A stretch of DNA of 64,000 nucleotides from Paracoccus aminophilus JCM 7686 (GTDB taxonomy: Bacteria; Pseudomonadota; Alphaproteobacteria; Rhodobacterales; Rhodobacteraceae). The DNA lies in the NCBI RefSeq assembly GCF_000444995.1, contig NC_022043.1, positions 124,001 through 188,000 on the forward strand. Reading direction: 5' to 3'. The notes under the pieces were generated by a model that saw only the letters and a program-made list of their open reading frames with translations, had not been told where the DNA came from and made no database searches. A program made the translations under genes and the position numbers. Numbering within the stretch: position 1 is the first letter of the stretch; each line of letters opens with the position of its first letter. Shown piece by piece: positions 34,668-43,362 of the stretch.

Positions 34668-35473
34668 TTGCCGAAACTCCGCAGCGCCCAGAGGAAGAAC
34701 CCGACCGAGCCCGCCGCGACCAGACCAAGGCCGATGGCAGGCGGAAACTGGTTGTAATCAATCAGGATTCCGCGCAGCACATCGACGGCATAGGTGATCG
34801 GATTGGCCCGGATCAGCATGATCAGCCATTCGGGATAGGTCGTCACCAGCTGCGTGCGCGTGAGCGAGGGATCCAGCGGAAAGACCGAGGACGACGCGAA
34901 GTAAAGCGGCAGGATCACCGTATTCGAGAAGACGCCGAACCCTTCGAAACTGCGCACCTTGCTCGCCAGCACGACCCCGAAGGAGGTCAGCGCGAAGGAG
35001 AGCGCGAACATGTAGAAAATGGCCTCGACCACCTGCACCGGCATGAGCGAGACATCGGCAAAGCGCGCAAGGATCAGCACGAGCGTGCCATGCCCGGTCG
35101 CCGCCGTCGCGCCGCCCAGCACCTTGCCCAGAAGCACCGCCCATCGCGGCATCGGCGAGACCAGAACCTCGCGCAGAAAGCCGAATTCGCGATCCCAGAT
35201 CACCGATACCGCGAATTGGATCGACGTATACATGATGTTGAGCACGATCACGGCCGGAAAGAGGAATTGCAGATAGCTGTAGGGCAGGACCAGACGGACC
35301 TCGCCAAAGACCTCGCCGCGGAAATAGGGATTGAGGCCGACGCCGAGAATGAGCAGCCAGATCAGCGGACGACTGACGCCGCCGAGCAGTTGGCCCTTGT
35401 CACGGGTGGCGCGCATGATCTCGCGCAGCCAGACGCCATAGATGCCGCGCAGGATGGGAATTACTGAATTCAT
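34664..35473 (-). CDS. ABC-2 type permease, PedC-like
   Basis: 269 residues, six membrane segments, with the ABC-2 signature region FGFLREVLVSPMPRWAVLLGK between segments 2 and 3 and ANPITYAVDVLRG near the C-terminus. It matches the permease family associated with PQQ alcohol catabolism (PedC). Its natural ATPase partner is the first gene of this operon, at 38093-39112, four genes upstream; the intervening genes form an unrelated importer. 28 bases separate it from the importer ATPase. Confidence 0.88.
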   Translation of the reverse strand: MNSVIPILRGIYGVWLREIMRATRDKGQLLGGVSRPLIWLLILGVGLNPYFRGEVFGEVRLVLPYSYLQFLFPAVIVLNIMYTSIQFAVSVIWDREFGFLREVLVSPMPRWAVLLGKVLGGATAATGHGTLVLILARFADVSLMPVQVVEAIFYMFALSFALTSFGVVLASKVRSFEGFGVFSNTVILPLYFASSSVFPLDPSLTRTQLVTTYPEWLIMLIRANPITYAVDVLRGILIDYNQFPPAIGLGLVAAGSVGFFLWALRSFGK

Positions 35474-35501
35474 CGGTCTTCTCTGCCAGGGTCAGGCAAG
35501 G

Positions 35502-36305
35502 TCAGCCGCGACCGTAGAAATCGGATTGGGGATCGGACAGGACCATATGCCTGAGCTCTTCCCATAGGCGGTCGCGCAGCGAAATGAAATCCGGATGCCG
35601 CCGCGGATCGCCGGATTGGCGGGCAAAGGGCAGCGCGATCAGCTCTGCCACCCGGCCCGGACGCGGCGACATCAGCAGCACGCGGTCGCCGAGCACCAGC
35701 GCCTCATCAACGCTATGGGTGACAAAGACGACCGTGCGCCGACTGCCCTGCGGACCGGCGCGGGTGAGCTTCAGGACCTCGCCCTGCATCAGCTCGCGCG
35801 ATTGGGCGTCAAGGCTGGCGAAGGGCTCGTCCATCAGCAAGATCTCAGGTTCAGCGGCCAAGGCCCGCGCCAGTGCCACGCGCTGCTGCATCCCGCCCGA
35901 GAGCGCGCGCGGATAGCTCTTCGCCACCCGCGACAGGCCGACCAGCCCGAGATAGCGGGCAATCCGGGCCTCGCGCTCGGGCCGGGGGAGATCGGGCAGC
36001 ACGAAGGCGATGTTCTCGGCCACGGTCTTCCAGGGCAAAAGGCGGAAGTTCTGAAAGACCGTCGCGCTCGACGCCCCCGGACGCGGCGCGGCACCATTGA
36101 CCAGCACCCGCCCCGCGCTTGGCCGGATCAGCCCCGCGATCAGGCGCAAGAGCGTGGTCTTGCCGCAGCCCGAGGGGCCCAGCACGACCAGCACCTCCCC
36201 TTGCGGGATGGTCAAGCTGACATCCTCGATGGCAGGCGCGCCCCCGGGCTGGAAGGCCAGGGAGACATGGTCAAAGAGGATCTGCGGCGCGGTCGGCTCG
36301 GGCAT
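35502..36305 (-). CDS. ABC importer ATP-binding protein (SsuB/TauB type) in the PQQ locus
   Basis: 267 residues with Walker A GPSGCGKTT, Q-loop VFQNFRLLPWKTV, signature LSGGMQQRVALARAL in part, Walker B ILLMDEPFASLD and VTHSVDEAL with the switch His. It follows the binding-protein gene by three bases. It should energise the permease at 37344-38096. Confidence 0.9.
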   Translation of the reverse strand: MPEPTAPQILFDHVSLAFQPGGAPAIEDVSLTIPQGEVLVVLGPSGCGKTTLLRLIAGLIRPSAGRVLVNGAAPRPGASSATVFQNFRLLPWKTVAENIAFVLPDLPRPEREARIARYLGLVGLSRVAKSYPRALSGGMQQRVALARALAAEPEILLMDEPFASLDAQSRELMQGEVLKLTRAGPQGSRRTVVFVTHSVDEALVLGDRVLLMSPRPGRVAELIALPFARQSGDPRRHPDFISLRDRLWEELRHMVLSDPQSDFYGRG

Positions 36306-36308
36306 GGA

Positions 36309-37322
36309 TCAGCGCGAGACCTTGTCCGCACCCTCGACGGCGCCGATCTTGGCCAGAACCTTGTCGGCAGGCCCGAAATCGACCCAATCGGTCAGCTCGA
36401 CCTTGGCCAGCCCCTTGAACTCGTCGGATTGGTAAAGCCAGTCCTGGGTATAGGCGAGCTCGTCTTTCTGGATGCCGCCATTGACCGACCAGCTCGTCTG
36501 GAAGGCCGCGCCAAGCGTGTCGAGCGTGGCCGCATCGACATCCGGGCGCAGCGGCGCCATCGCCTTGGCCCAGGCGTCCTTGTCCTTGGCCATGTCGCGC
36601 GCAGCGAGCGTCAGCGCCTCGATCACCGCCTCGACCTCGGGGCCGCGCTTTTCCAGCGTCGCGGTCTTCACCGCATTGACCTTCGAGACCACCGGCGCGG
36701 CCTTGTAGTAATCCTCGACCCCGACCAGAACCGGCAGCTTCTCATGGCCGGGCAGCGCGAGATAGCTACCGATCGACATGGTCGTTGCCCCGACCTGCCC
36801 CGCCGCCAAGGCCTGCGCGCGGATATTGGGCTGGCCAAGCGCGACCATCTCGAGCCCGGCGACATCGACGCCCTTATCGGCCAGCACCTTGGTCGAGAGC
36901 GTCTGATCGAGGCTGCCGACGCGACCGATGCCGAAGCTCTGGCCCTTGAGACCGTCGAGCGTCATGCCCTCCTTGCCCGCGATAAGATAGGGCAGAGCCT
37001 TGTTCGGCGAGGTCACCGCGCGCAGGTCCTTCGCCCCTTGCGCGACCAGCTGAACGAGGCTCTCGGTCGCGACATTGGCCATATCGCCTTCGCCCGATTG
37101 AAGCGCGGCAATCGCCATCGGCGTTTGCTGGACGCGCAGGATCTCGACATCGACGCCCGCGCGCTCGAAATAGCCGCCCGCTTGGGCGATATCGACCACC
37201 GAATTCGGAACCAGCGGCGGTTCAAGGTCGGTGATGACCAGCCGGAAGGGCTCGGCGACGGAAGCGCCTGCCGCAAAAACAACAAAGGAAACAGTTGCGA
37301 AAAGGAAATTCTTGATCTGCAT
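36309..37322 (-). CDS. Periplasmic binding protein (SsuA/NMT1 type) in the PQQ locus
   Basis: 337 residues. Signal peptide KNFLFATVSFVVFAAGASVA, then FRLVITDLEPPLVPNSVVDIA and QAGGYFERAGVDVEIL, the entry motifs of NMT1-type binding proteins, and ALQSGEGDMANVATESLV. Start ATG at 37322 has GGAG nearby (AGGAGAGTTTGAATG). Context with a PQQ dehydrogenase suggests an aromatic or alcohol-derived ligand, or a cofactor or metal complex; the sequence does not decide. Confidence 0.88.
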   Translation of the reverse strand: MQIKNFLFATVSFVVFAAGASVAEPFRLVITDLEPPLVPNSVVDIAQAGGYFERAGVDVEILRVQQTPMAIAALQSGEGDMANVATESLVQLVAQGAKDLRAVTSPNKALPYLIAGKEGMTLDGLKGQSFGIGRVGSLDQTLSTKVLADKGVDVAGLEMVALGQPNIRAQALAAGQVGATTMSIGSYLALPGHEKLPVLVGVEDYYKAAPVVSKVNAVKTATLEKRGPEVEAVIEALTLAARDMAKDKDAWAKAMAPLRPDVDAATLDTLGAAFQTSWSVNGGIQKDELAYTQDWLYQSDEFKGLAKVELTDWVDFGPADKVLAKIGAVEGADKVSR

Positions 37323-37343
37323 TCAAACTCTCCTGCTGAGGGT

Positions 37344-38096
37344 TCAGTCTCTGCGACCGCTGGCAGAGTTCCAACGGGTCAGGCGGTTTTCAAGTTGACG
37401 CAGAGCCTCGGTGACCAGCACCCCGATCAGGCTGAGCGTCAGGACGACGACGAAATATTCGGGCATCCGGAAGCTTGCGCCATAGGTCGCAAGGAGCCCG
37501 CCGAGGCCAGAAACGGCGGTGTAAAGCTCGGCCACGACCGTGTTGATCAGACCGATGGTCGCGCCGATCCGAAGCCCGGTGACCAGAAAGGGCACGGCTC
37601 CGGGCAAGATCACATGCGCGAAGATCCGAGCCTGCCCGGCGCCTGCCCCGCGCGCCATCTCGATCAGGTCGCGGTCGGCGGCCTTTACCCCGGCATAGGT
37701 GTTCAGCACGATCGGCATGACAGCGCCCAGAAAGACGATGAAGACCTTGGCCTGAATGCCGAGGCCCAGCAGAACGATGATCAGCGGCACGAAGGCCACG
37801 CGCGGGGTCGCGGCCAGCGCATAGAGAAAGACATCGATCGTGCGGCCAAAGAAGGGCGCGGCCCCCATGGCAAGGCCCAGCCCGATGCCCACGACCGCGG
37901 CAAGCCCAGTTCCGCTGAGATAGACCTGAAGCGACGCCGCGATGGCTTTCCAAAGCCGCCCCTCGGCCAATATGCCCCGCGCGGCAGCCAGCGTTTCCGA
38001 AGGCGATGCGAAGAGCCCTTGCGGCATATGCGCCGCCGTGACCGACCACAGCACCAACAACACCGCAAGAACCCCAAGCCGCGCGAGCAGGATCAT
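37344..38096 (-). CDS. ABC importer permease (SsuC type) in the PQQ locus
   Basis: 250 residues with about six membrane segments and the EAA-like coupling loop MARGAGAGQARIFAHVILPGA in part (FAHVILPGAVPFLV). ATG at 38096 overlaps the stop of the ABC-2 ATPase gene, which ties the importer translationally to the exporter. Confidence 0.88.
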   Translation of the reverse strand: MILLARLGVLAVLLVLWSVTAAHMPQGLFASPSETLAAARGILAEGRLWKAIAASLQVYLSGTGLAAVVGIGLGLAMGAAPFFGRTIDVFLYALAATPRVAFVPLIIVLLGLGIQAKVFIVFLGAVMPIVLNTYAGVKAADRDLIEMARGAGAGQARIFAHVILPGAVPFLVTGLRIGATIGLINTVVAELYTAVSGLGGLLATYGASFRMPEYFVVVLTLSLIGVLVTEALRQLENRLTRWNSASGRRD

Positions 38097-39112
38097 CGCC
38101 GCCCCGCCCGTCGCCCAGCCGCGCGCTGCGCCTCGCGCGCGCCATCGGTGCGGTCGCGCAGGACGCGGCCGGTCAGGCCAAGGAAGACGCCTTCCAGCGT
38201 CGGCGCCTCATAGCGCATCTCGCGCAGGCGGTTGCCAAAACGGGCAAGGAAGCTCGCGACGAAATCCTCGCCAATCGCCGGGATCGCCATGGCCTCGGGC
38301 CCCAAGGCATGGGCGGTTGGATAGGCCGCGAGCAGCGCCTCGCGGTCCTCCGCACTGGCGGGAACCACATGCAGAAAAGCCTGTCCGAGCTTTTGCTTGA
38401 GCTCGGCGGGCGAACCTTTCGAAATGATTTTTCCCTTATCTATGATGCAGATAAAGTCGGCATCCTCGACTTCTTCGATATAATGGGTCGTGGTCAGAAG
38501 CGTCAGCCCGCGCTCGGCGCGCTGGCGGTTCAGATAGGCCCAGATCCGGCTGCGAGTCTGGGCATCCAGCCCGACAGTCGGCTCGTCCAGAAACAGGATT
38601 TCGGGGTCATGCATCAAAGCGCGTGCGATCTCGAGCCGCCGTTTCATGCCGCCTGAAAAGCTGCGCACAATGGCCTCGCGCCATTCGGTCAGCTCGACGA
38701 GCTCGAGCACACGGTCAATCGCCTCGGCCCGGGCGCGCGCAGGCATGCCGTAAACGAGGCCGTGGAAGTCGAGGTTTTCTTCGGCGGACAGCCGGTCGTC
38801 GAGGCTCGCGTCCTGAAAGACCATGCCAATCGACAGCCGGACCTGCCGCGAGGCGCGGCGCACGTCATGACCCGCGACCTCGACCGTGCCACTGCCGGGT
38901 TCAAGCAGCGTCGCCAGCACCGACATGAGCGAGGTTTTCCCCGCGCCGTTCGGCCCCAGCAAGGCGAAAGAACTGCCCCGCGCGACGGTCAGCGAGACAT
39001 CGTCAAGCGCCAGCTGGCTGCCATATTTCAGCGTCAGATGCTCGACGCGCACGGCAGGACCCGGCTTTCGGGCAAAACGATGGGCTGGAGTTTCGGCGGT
39101 CGTCTCGGTCAT
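38093..39112 (-). CDS. ABC-2 exporter ATP-binding protein, PQQ-alcohol-dehydrogenase-associated type
   Basis: 339 residues. Walker A GPNGAGKTS, Q-loop VFQDASLDDRLS, signature SFSGGMKRRLEIARAL in part, Walker B ILFLDEPTVGLD and TTHYIEEVEDAD; this is the DrrA/CcmA-like class that pairs with ABC-2 permeases and matches the PQQ-system ATPase family (TIGR03864 type, by eye). A ~100-residue C-terminal extension ends in a basic RRAGRR tail. First gene of the six-gene operon; its ABC-2 permease partner is at 34664-35473. Confidence 0.9.
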   Translation of the reverse strand: MTETTAETPAHRFARKPGPAVRVEHLTLKYGSQLALDDVSLTVARGSSFALLGPNGAGKTSLMSVLATLLEPGSGTVEVAGHDVRRASRQVRLSIGMVFQDASLDDRLSAEENLDFHGLVYGMPARARAEAIDRVLELVELTEWREAIVRSFSGGMKRRLEIARALMHDPEILFLDEPTVGLDAQTRSRIWAYLNRQRAERGLTLLTTTHYIEEVEDADFICIIDKGKIISKGSPAELKQKLGQAFLHVVPASAEDREALLAAYPTAHALGPEAMAIPAIGEDFVASFLARFGNRLREMRYEAPTLEGVFLGLTGRVLRDRTDGAREAQRAAGRRAGRR

Positions 39113-39148
39113 GGGCTATCCCGGCAAGGGTCTTCGGCGCAACGGCTG

Positions 39149-39173
39149 GGGGTGAAAGCCTCGGCCTCACCCC
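39149..39173 (-). promoter_or_regulatory. Leader hairpin of the six-gene transport operon
   Basis: GGGGTGA (39149-39155) and TCACCCC (39167-39173) are exact reverse complements around 11 bases, 37 bases upstream of the first start codon. It is placed where a leader RNA structure would act; function unproven. Confidence 0.35.
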
Positions 39174-39241
39174 TCCGCCATTAACCCTATGCTGATCCGA
39201 GGAAAAGTCCACGGGTCGGGAAAATCCCCGGGTGCAAATCC

Positions 39242-39278
39242 GATCTCGGGCCGGATGACATCGCTCCGGCCCGAGATC
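39242..39278 (-). terminator. Long terminator hairpin after the TerC gene
   Basis: GATCTCGGGCCGG (39242-39254) and CCGGCCCGAGATC (39266-39278) form a perfect 13-bp stem with an 11-base loop, six bases beyond the TerC stop. It also separates TerC from the ABC operon promoter. No long T-run follows on the minus strand. Confidence 0.75.
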
Positions 39279-39283
39279 TCTGC

Positions 39284-40279
39284 TTAGTGGTCCTTGCCGA
39301 TCTCCGAACCGGTGTCGCCGCGCGTTTTGACAAGCGAGACGACAACCCCGGCGCCCAGAATGGCGAAGGTGATGCCAAGCGACCAAGCCGGCGGGAATTT
39401 CTCCCAGCCCATCGCATCGGCGATAAAGAGCTTCGAGCCGATGAAAATCAGCAGGATCGAGAGCGCATATTTCAGATAGGCAAAGCGGTGCAGGATCGCC
39501 GAGAGCGCGAAGAAGAGCGCGCGCAGACCAAGAATCGCGAAGATGTTCGAGGTATAGACGATGAACGGATCGGTCGTGATGGTGAAAACCGCGGGCACCG
39601 AATCAACCGCGAAGATCAGATCGGCGAATTCGATCGTCAGCAGCGCGAGGAAAAGCGGCGTAGCGAAGCGCACCATCTTGCCGGTCTTGGCATCCTGCAG
39701 CCGCACGAAGAAGCGGTTGCCATGCAGCTCATCCGAGACGCGCAGCCATTTCCGCGCGAGACGCAGCACCGGATTGCGGCTCAGATCCGGCTCTTCGTCA
39801 TCCTTGGCGAAAAGCATCCGAACCCCTGTGATCACAAGGAAGATCGCAAAGAGATAGAGCACCCAGTGGTATTGCGCGACGATGGTCGCGCCAAGCCCGA
39901 TCATCAGACCGCGCAGCAAGATCACACCCAGAATGCCCCAGAAGAGCACGCGGTGCTGATATTTGCGCGGGATCGCGAAGAAGCTGAAAATCAGCGCGAT
40001 GACAAAGATATTGTCCAGCGCGAGGGTCTTTTCGACCACGAAAGCGGTCAGATATTGCGCGGTTTCCGTCGGTCCGATCTGCCACCAGACGAAGCCCGAA
40101 AAGGCGACCCCCAGCGTGATATAGAAGGCCGACATTCTGAGGCTCTCGGCGATCCCGATTTCATGGTCTTCGGTGTTGAAGACCCCGAGATCCAGGACCA
40201 GAAGCCCGAGAACAATGCCAATGAACACCAGCCACATCCAGACCGGCGTTCCCATGAAGAGCGTTGTGATAAGTTCCAT
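39284..40279 (-). CDS. TerC/Alx-family membrane protein, probable manganese exporter
   Basis: 331 residues, about nine membrane segments. TerC motifs are present: TLALDNIFVIALIF with the conserved Asp/Asn, and TIEFADLIFAVDSVPAVF with two acidic residues in a later segment. Characterised Alx/TerC and MeeY/MeeF proteins export Mn(II) and feed Mn to exported enzymes. Start ATG 40279 is preceded by AGAGG, which is largely buried in a leader stem (next entry). Single gene. Confidence 0.9.
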   Translation of the reverse strand: MELITTLFMGTPVWMWLVFIGIVLGLLVLDLGVFNTEDHEIGIAESLRMSAFYITLGVAFSGFVWWQIGPTETAQYLTAFVVEKTLALDNIFVIALIFSFFAIPRKYQHRVLFWGILGVILLRGLMIGLGATIVAQYHWVLYLFAIFLVITGVRMLFAKDDEEPDLSRNPVLRLARKWLRVSDELHGNRFFVRLQDAKTGKMVRFATPLFLALLTIEFADLIFAVDSVPAVFTITTDPFIVYTSNIFAILGLRALFFALSAILHRFAYLKYALSILLIFIGSKLFIADAMGWEKFPPAWSLGITFAILGAGVVVSLVKTRGDTGSEIGKDH

Positions 40280-40280
40280 T

Positions 40281-40378
40281 CCGACCTCTGCTACAAAGCG
40301 TCAAGGTCGGGGGGAGATACCTCCGGGCCAGCCTCGAGCGCACTCGATGCGGTCCGACATCACGGTTTGAAAAAACCG
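40281..40378 (-). promoter_or_regulatory. Structured 5' leader of the TerC gene
   Basis: Read in minus-strand order: CGGTTT/AAACCG (40378-40373 with 40368-40363), TCGAG/CTCGA (40347-40343 with 40338-40334), GGAG/CTCC (40324-40321 with 40316-40313), and CCGACCT/AGGTCGG (40310-40304 with 40287-40281). The last 7-bp stem contains the AGAGG ribosome binding site of TerC. Mn-responsive yybP-ykoY riboswitches precede related genes, but the conserved core of that class was not seen here, so the class is unknown. Confidence 0.45.
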
Positions 40379-40474
40379 CCAGAGGGGCCCGGTCCCGCTC
40401 TGCTCACATAGCGCAACTGCGCAAAAATGCAAGCTCGGCGTGTGGTGCGGGCAAAGGATGGCCGAGACTGTGCG

Positions 40475-40502
40475 CCCGCTGCATCAGGCCGAATGCAGCG
40501 GG
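40475..40502 (-). terminator. Hairpin after the flavoenzyme gene
   Basis: CCCGCTGCAT (40475-40484) and ATGCAGCGGG (40493-40502) pair perfectly over an 8-base loop, 23 bases beyond the stop of the minus-strand flavoenzyme. No T-run follows. Confidence 0.6.
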
Positions 40503-40525
40503 ACAGCGACAGGCGCGCGGCGGGC

Positions 40526-42562
40526 TTAGAGGTCCTTCACCAGACGCAATGCGTCATAGATCGCGGCATGGGTGTTGCGCGCGGCAACCGCATCGCCGAT
40601 GCGGAAAACGCGGAACTTGCCCGCGGGATTGGCGGCGACGGCCTGTGCCTCACCCGCGATCAGCGCGTTGTAATCGACCTCGCCGAGGTTCGACGAGAGC
40701 GGTTTCAGGTCGAAATAGACCTCGTCCAAGGGCCGCGTGCCGTGGTTGACGACGATCTGATCGACCAGACGCTCGCGCGTCATATCGCCGTAATCGCTGC
40801 CCAAGGTGGCGCGCAGCTGATTGCCGTCGCGCACCACCGATTGCAGGCGCCAGGTCACGGTGAAGGTGGTGTCCAGCCGCTGAAGGCTGCGCATATAGGG
40901 CACGAGGTTCATCGCCATGACCTCGGGCGCAAAGCTGCGGTCGGGCGTCACCACCTCAACCTTCGCGCCGGTTTGCGCAATCAAATCAGCGGCTTGCAGA
41001 CCGGCGTGGTCGCCCGCATCGTCATAGACCAGCACATTCGAGCCCGGCTTCACATCGCCCGAGAGAATGTCCCAGGCCGAGCAGACCAGATCATTACCCG
41101 CGCTGAGCACCTCGGTATGGGGCAGCCCGCCGGTCGCGATGATGACCTCGTCGGGATTGGTGGCCAAAATCGTCTCGGCATCGGCGAAGGTGTTGAAGCG
41201 GAAATTCACACCCTTCTTTTCACATTGGCCCATGCGCCAGGCGATGATCGAGATCATCTCGCGGCGGCGCTCTTGCAGCGAGGTCAGGCGGATCTGGCCG
41301 CCGGGCTTGTCCGCTGCCTCAAAGACCGTGACCTCATGGCCGCGCTCGGCGGCAACGCGCGCCGCCTCGACGCCCGCCGGGCCGCAACCGACGATGGTGA
41401 CACGCTTTTTCTGAGCAGCCGCCGGGATCTGGTGCGGCATGGTCTCTTCGCGCCCCGTCGCGGGGTTGTGCAGACAGAAAGCGAGCCCGCCTTGATAGAT
41501 CCGGTCAAGACAGTAGTTCGCGCCAACGCAGGGACGGATGTCATCCTCGCGGCCCTCGATGACTTTGCGCACCAGATGGGGGTCAGCCATATGCGCGCGC
41601 GTCATGCCGACCATATCGAGCTTGCCGCTTTCGATCGCATAGCGTGCGGTCGCGACATCGGGGATTTTCGCGGCGTGGAAGGTCGGAAAGCCGGTCGCGG
41701 CGCGAATCTCGCCCGCGAACTCCAGATGCGGGGCGTTCTTCATCCCCTGCACCGGAATCACATCGGTCAGGCCCGCATCCGTGTCGATATGGCCGCGGAT
41801 GATATTGAGGAAATCGACCAGACCGCTCGATTTCAGCATCTGCGAGACCTGCATACCCTCGGCTTTGGTCATGCCGCCGGGCTGGACTTGATCGCCGGTG
41901 TAACGCAGGCCGACGATGAACTCCTCGCCGCAGCGCTGGCGGATTTCGCGCAGCACGTCGAAGGTGAAGCGCAGGCGGTTTTCCAGACTGCCGCCATAGG
42001 GGGCCTCGAGATCATTGGTCAGCGGCGACCAGAATTGTTCGAGCAAATGGCCGTAAGCCTCCAGCTCAATCCCGTCGACGCCCGCCGCCTTCATCCGCTC
42101 GGCTGCATCGCCAAAATCCTTGATGATGCGCGAAATGTCCCAGTCTTCCATGCGTTTGGGGAACGCACGATGGGCAGCCTCACGCTCATGGCTGGGGGCA
42201 ACCACCGGCAGCCAGTCGGCTTTGTCCCAGCGGGTGCGGCGCCCCAAATGGGTCAGCTGGATCATCACCGCAGCGCCGTGGTCGTGGCATTCGTCGGTCA
42301 GCCGCTTCATCCAGCCGACCACCTCGTCCTTATAGGCGAGGATATTGTTGAAGACCGGAGGACTGTCCTTGGCAACCGAGGCCGAGCCCGCCGTCATCGT
42401 CAGCGCCACGCCCGCTTTGGCGCGCTCGACGTGATAGGCGCGGTAGCGGTCCTTGGGCATGCCGTCCTCGGGATAGGCCGGCTCATGCGAGGTGATCATG
42501 ATGCGGTTGCGAAGCGTCAGATGCTTCAGCTTGTAGGGCTGGAGAAGGGGGTCGTGCGACAT
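40526..42562 (-). CDS. NADH:flavin oxidoreductase of the N-methylproline demethylase / TMADH group
   Basis: 678 residues. N-terminal FMN TIM barrel (about 1-340) with LTLRNRIMITSHEPAYPEDG and AYGHLLEQFWSP, an iron-sulphur segment, and a C-terminal FAD/NAD half starting VTIVGCGPAGVEAAR and containing ATGGLPH. The cluster segment reads Cys345-VGA-NY-Cys351 ... Cys363; the second cysteine of the trimethylamine dehydrogenase motif (CxxCxxC) is Ala348. The overall sequence closely recalls enzymes annotated as N-methylproline (stachydrine pathway) demethylase. Divergent TetR and ProC-like genes support a proline-related catabolic role (inference). Confidence 0.87.
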   Translation of the reverse strand: MSHDPLLQPYKLKHLTLRNRIMITSHEPAYPEDGMPKDRYRAYHVERAKAGVALTMTAGSASVAKDSPPVFNNILAYKDEVVGWMKRLTDECHDHGAAVMIQLTHLGRRTRWDKADWLPVVAPSHEREAAHRAFPKRMEDWDISRIIKDFGDAAERMKAAGVDGIELEAYGHLLEQFWSPLTNDLEAPYGGSLENRLRFTFDVLREIRQRCGEEFIVGLRYTGDQVQPGGMTKAEGMQVSQMLKSSGLVDFLNIIRGHIDTDAGLTDVIPVQGMKNAPHLEFAGEIRAATGFPTFHAAKIPDVATARYAIESGKLDMVGMTRAHMADPHLVRKVIEGREDDIRPCVGANYCLDRIYQGGLAFCLHNPATGREETMPHQIPAAAQKKRVTIVGCGPAGVEAARVAAERGHEVTVFEAADKPGGQIRLTSLQERRREMISIIAWRMGQCEKKGVNFRFNTFADAETILATNPDEVIIATGGLPHTEVLSAGNDLVCSAWDILSGDVKPGSNVLVYDDAGDHAGLQAADLIAQTGAKVEVVTPDRSFAPEVMAMNLVPYMRSLQRLDTTFTVTWRLQSVVRDGNQLRATLGSDYGDMTRERLVDQIVVNHGTRPLDEVYFDLKPLSSNLGEVDYNALIAGEAQAVAANPAGKFRVFRIGDAVAARNTHAAIYDALRLVKDL

Positions 42563-42601
42563 CTCGGGCTGCCTTGGAAAAAGGTGACTGCTCGTGATCT
42601 T

Positions 42602-42649
42602 GCCGAAATGTTCATACCTGTCAATTTAAAGTTCATCGGTGATTTCGGC
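42602..42649. promoter_or_regulatory. Inverted repeats in the flavoenzyme/TetR divergent promoter
   Basis: GCCGAAAT (42602-42609) and ATTTCGGC (42642-42649) are exact reverse complements 32 bases apart. A third copy of the core, ATTTCG, is at 42666-42671 and extends to ACATTTC, matching GAAATGT at 42605-42611. Two GTTCAT words lie between. Three copies of CGAAAT/ATTTCG in 70 bases suggest TetR half-sites spaced by whole helical turns. Confidence 0.5.
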
Positions 42650-42707
42650 TGAGACAGCTCTGGACATTTCGATTGCATGACGGGTGCGCTGCGGGTAGCG
42701 AAAGGAA

Positions 42708-43352
42708 ATGAAAGAGCAATCTTTGACAGAATCAGGCTGGCGCGGATCCCCCGAGGGCTGGCTCGAAGCGGCCTATGACGTGCTGATCGACAGCGGCGTC
42801 GATGCCGTCAAAATCATGCCGCTGGCCAATCGTCTCAAACTGTCACGCACGAGTTTCTACTGGTTTTTCAAAGACAGAGACGAGCTTCTTAAAGCTCTTT
42901 CGAACCGTTGGGAAGAATGCACCACCGCGCCTCTGATCGCCGCCACGCAGGAATATGCGGAAAGCGAAGCGGAATCTCTGCTCAATGTGGTCAGCTGTTT
43001 TCTGCCCGATCAAGGGTTCGACGTGCGGCTCGAATTCGCGGTGCGCAGCTGGGCGCTCCAAGATGCCGGGATCATGGCGCGCGTGCAGGACGCCGATCAG
43101 AAACGGCTGGCCGCCCTGCGCGCATTGCTTGAGAAATGGGGCCACGAGCCCATGGACGCCGATGTCCGCGCCCGCACGATCTATCTCGTCCAGATTGGCT
43201 ATATCTCGATGCAGGTGAAAGAGCCGCTCTCGGTTCGGATGCCGCGCATCCCGCATTATGTCGAGATCTACAGCGGCGGGAAACGACCGGCGGCACGCGA
43301 AATCGCGCGCTTTCACGCCCGCCACGGCTATAGCGAAACTGAGCCAAGCTAG
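42708..43352 (+). CDS. TetR-like transcriptional regulator
   Basis: 214 residues. The helix-turn-helix is VKIMPLANRLKLSRTSFYWFFKDRDELL (in part LSRTSFYWFFKDRDELL, residues 45-62). The C-terminal domain has LEFAVRSWALQDAG, as in TetR proteins linked to betaine and methylated-amine catabolism. Divergent from the flavoenzyme gene with repeated ATTTCG elements between; followed after 10 bases by the ProC-like gene. Confidence 0.88.
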   Translation: MKEQSLTESGWRGSPEGWLEAAYDVLIDSGVDAVKIMPLANRLKLSRTSFYWFFKDRDELLKALSNRWEECTTAPLIAATQEYAESEAESLLNVVSCFLPDQGFDVRLEFAVRSWALQDAGIMARVQDADQKRLAALRALLEKWGHEPMDADVRARTIYLVQIGYISMQVKEPLSVRMPRIPHYVEIYSGGKRPAAREIARFHARHGYSETEPS

Positions 43353-43362
43353 GTCCGCCCCC

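Noticed and set aside
35595..38213. Very long plus-strand open frame (872 codons) across the PQQ-locus transport genes
   Set aside because: It is antisense to three well-supported ABC genes, is dominated by Arg/Gly/Gln/His as expected from the complement of GC-rich codons, and has no domain or ribosome site.
40281..40378. yybP-ykoY manganese riboswitch before TerC
   Set aside because: The gene type is right and the leader is folded, but the conserved core of the class was not found by eye, so I report a leader structure only.
40427..42652. Plus-strand open frame of 741 codons
   Set aside because: Antisense shadow of the flavoenzyme gene; no recognisable motif.
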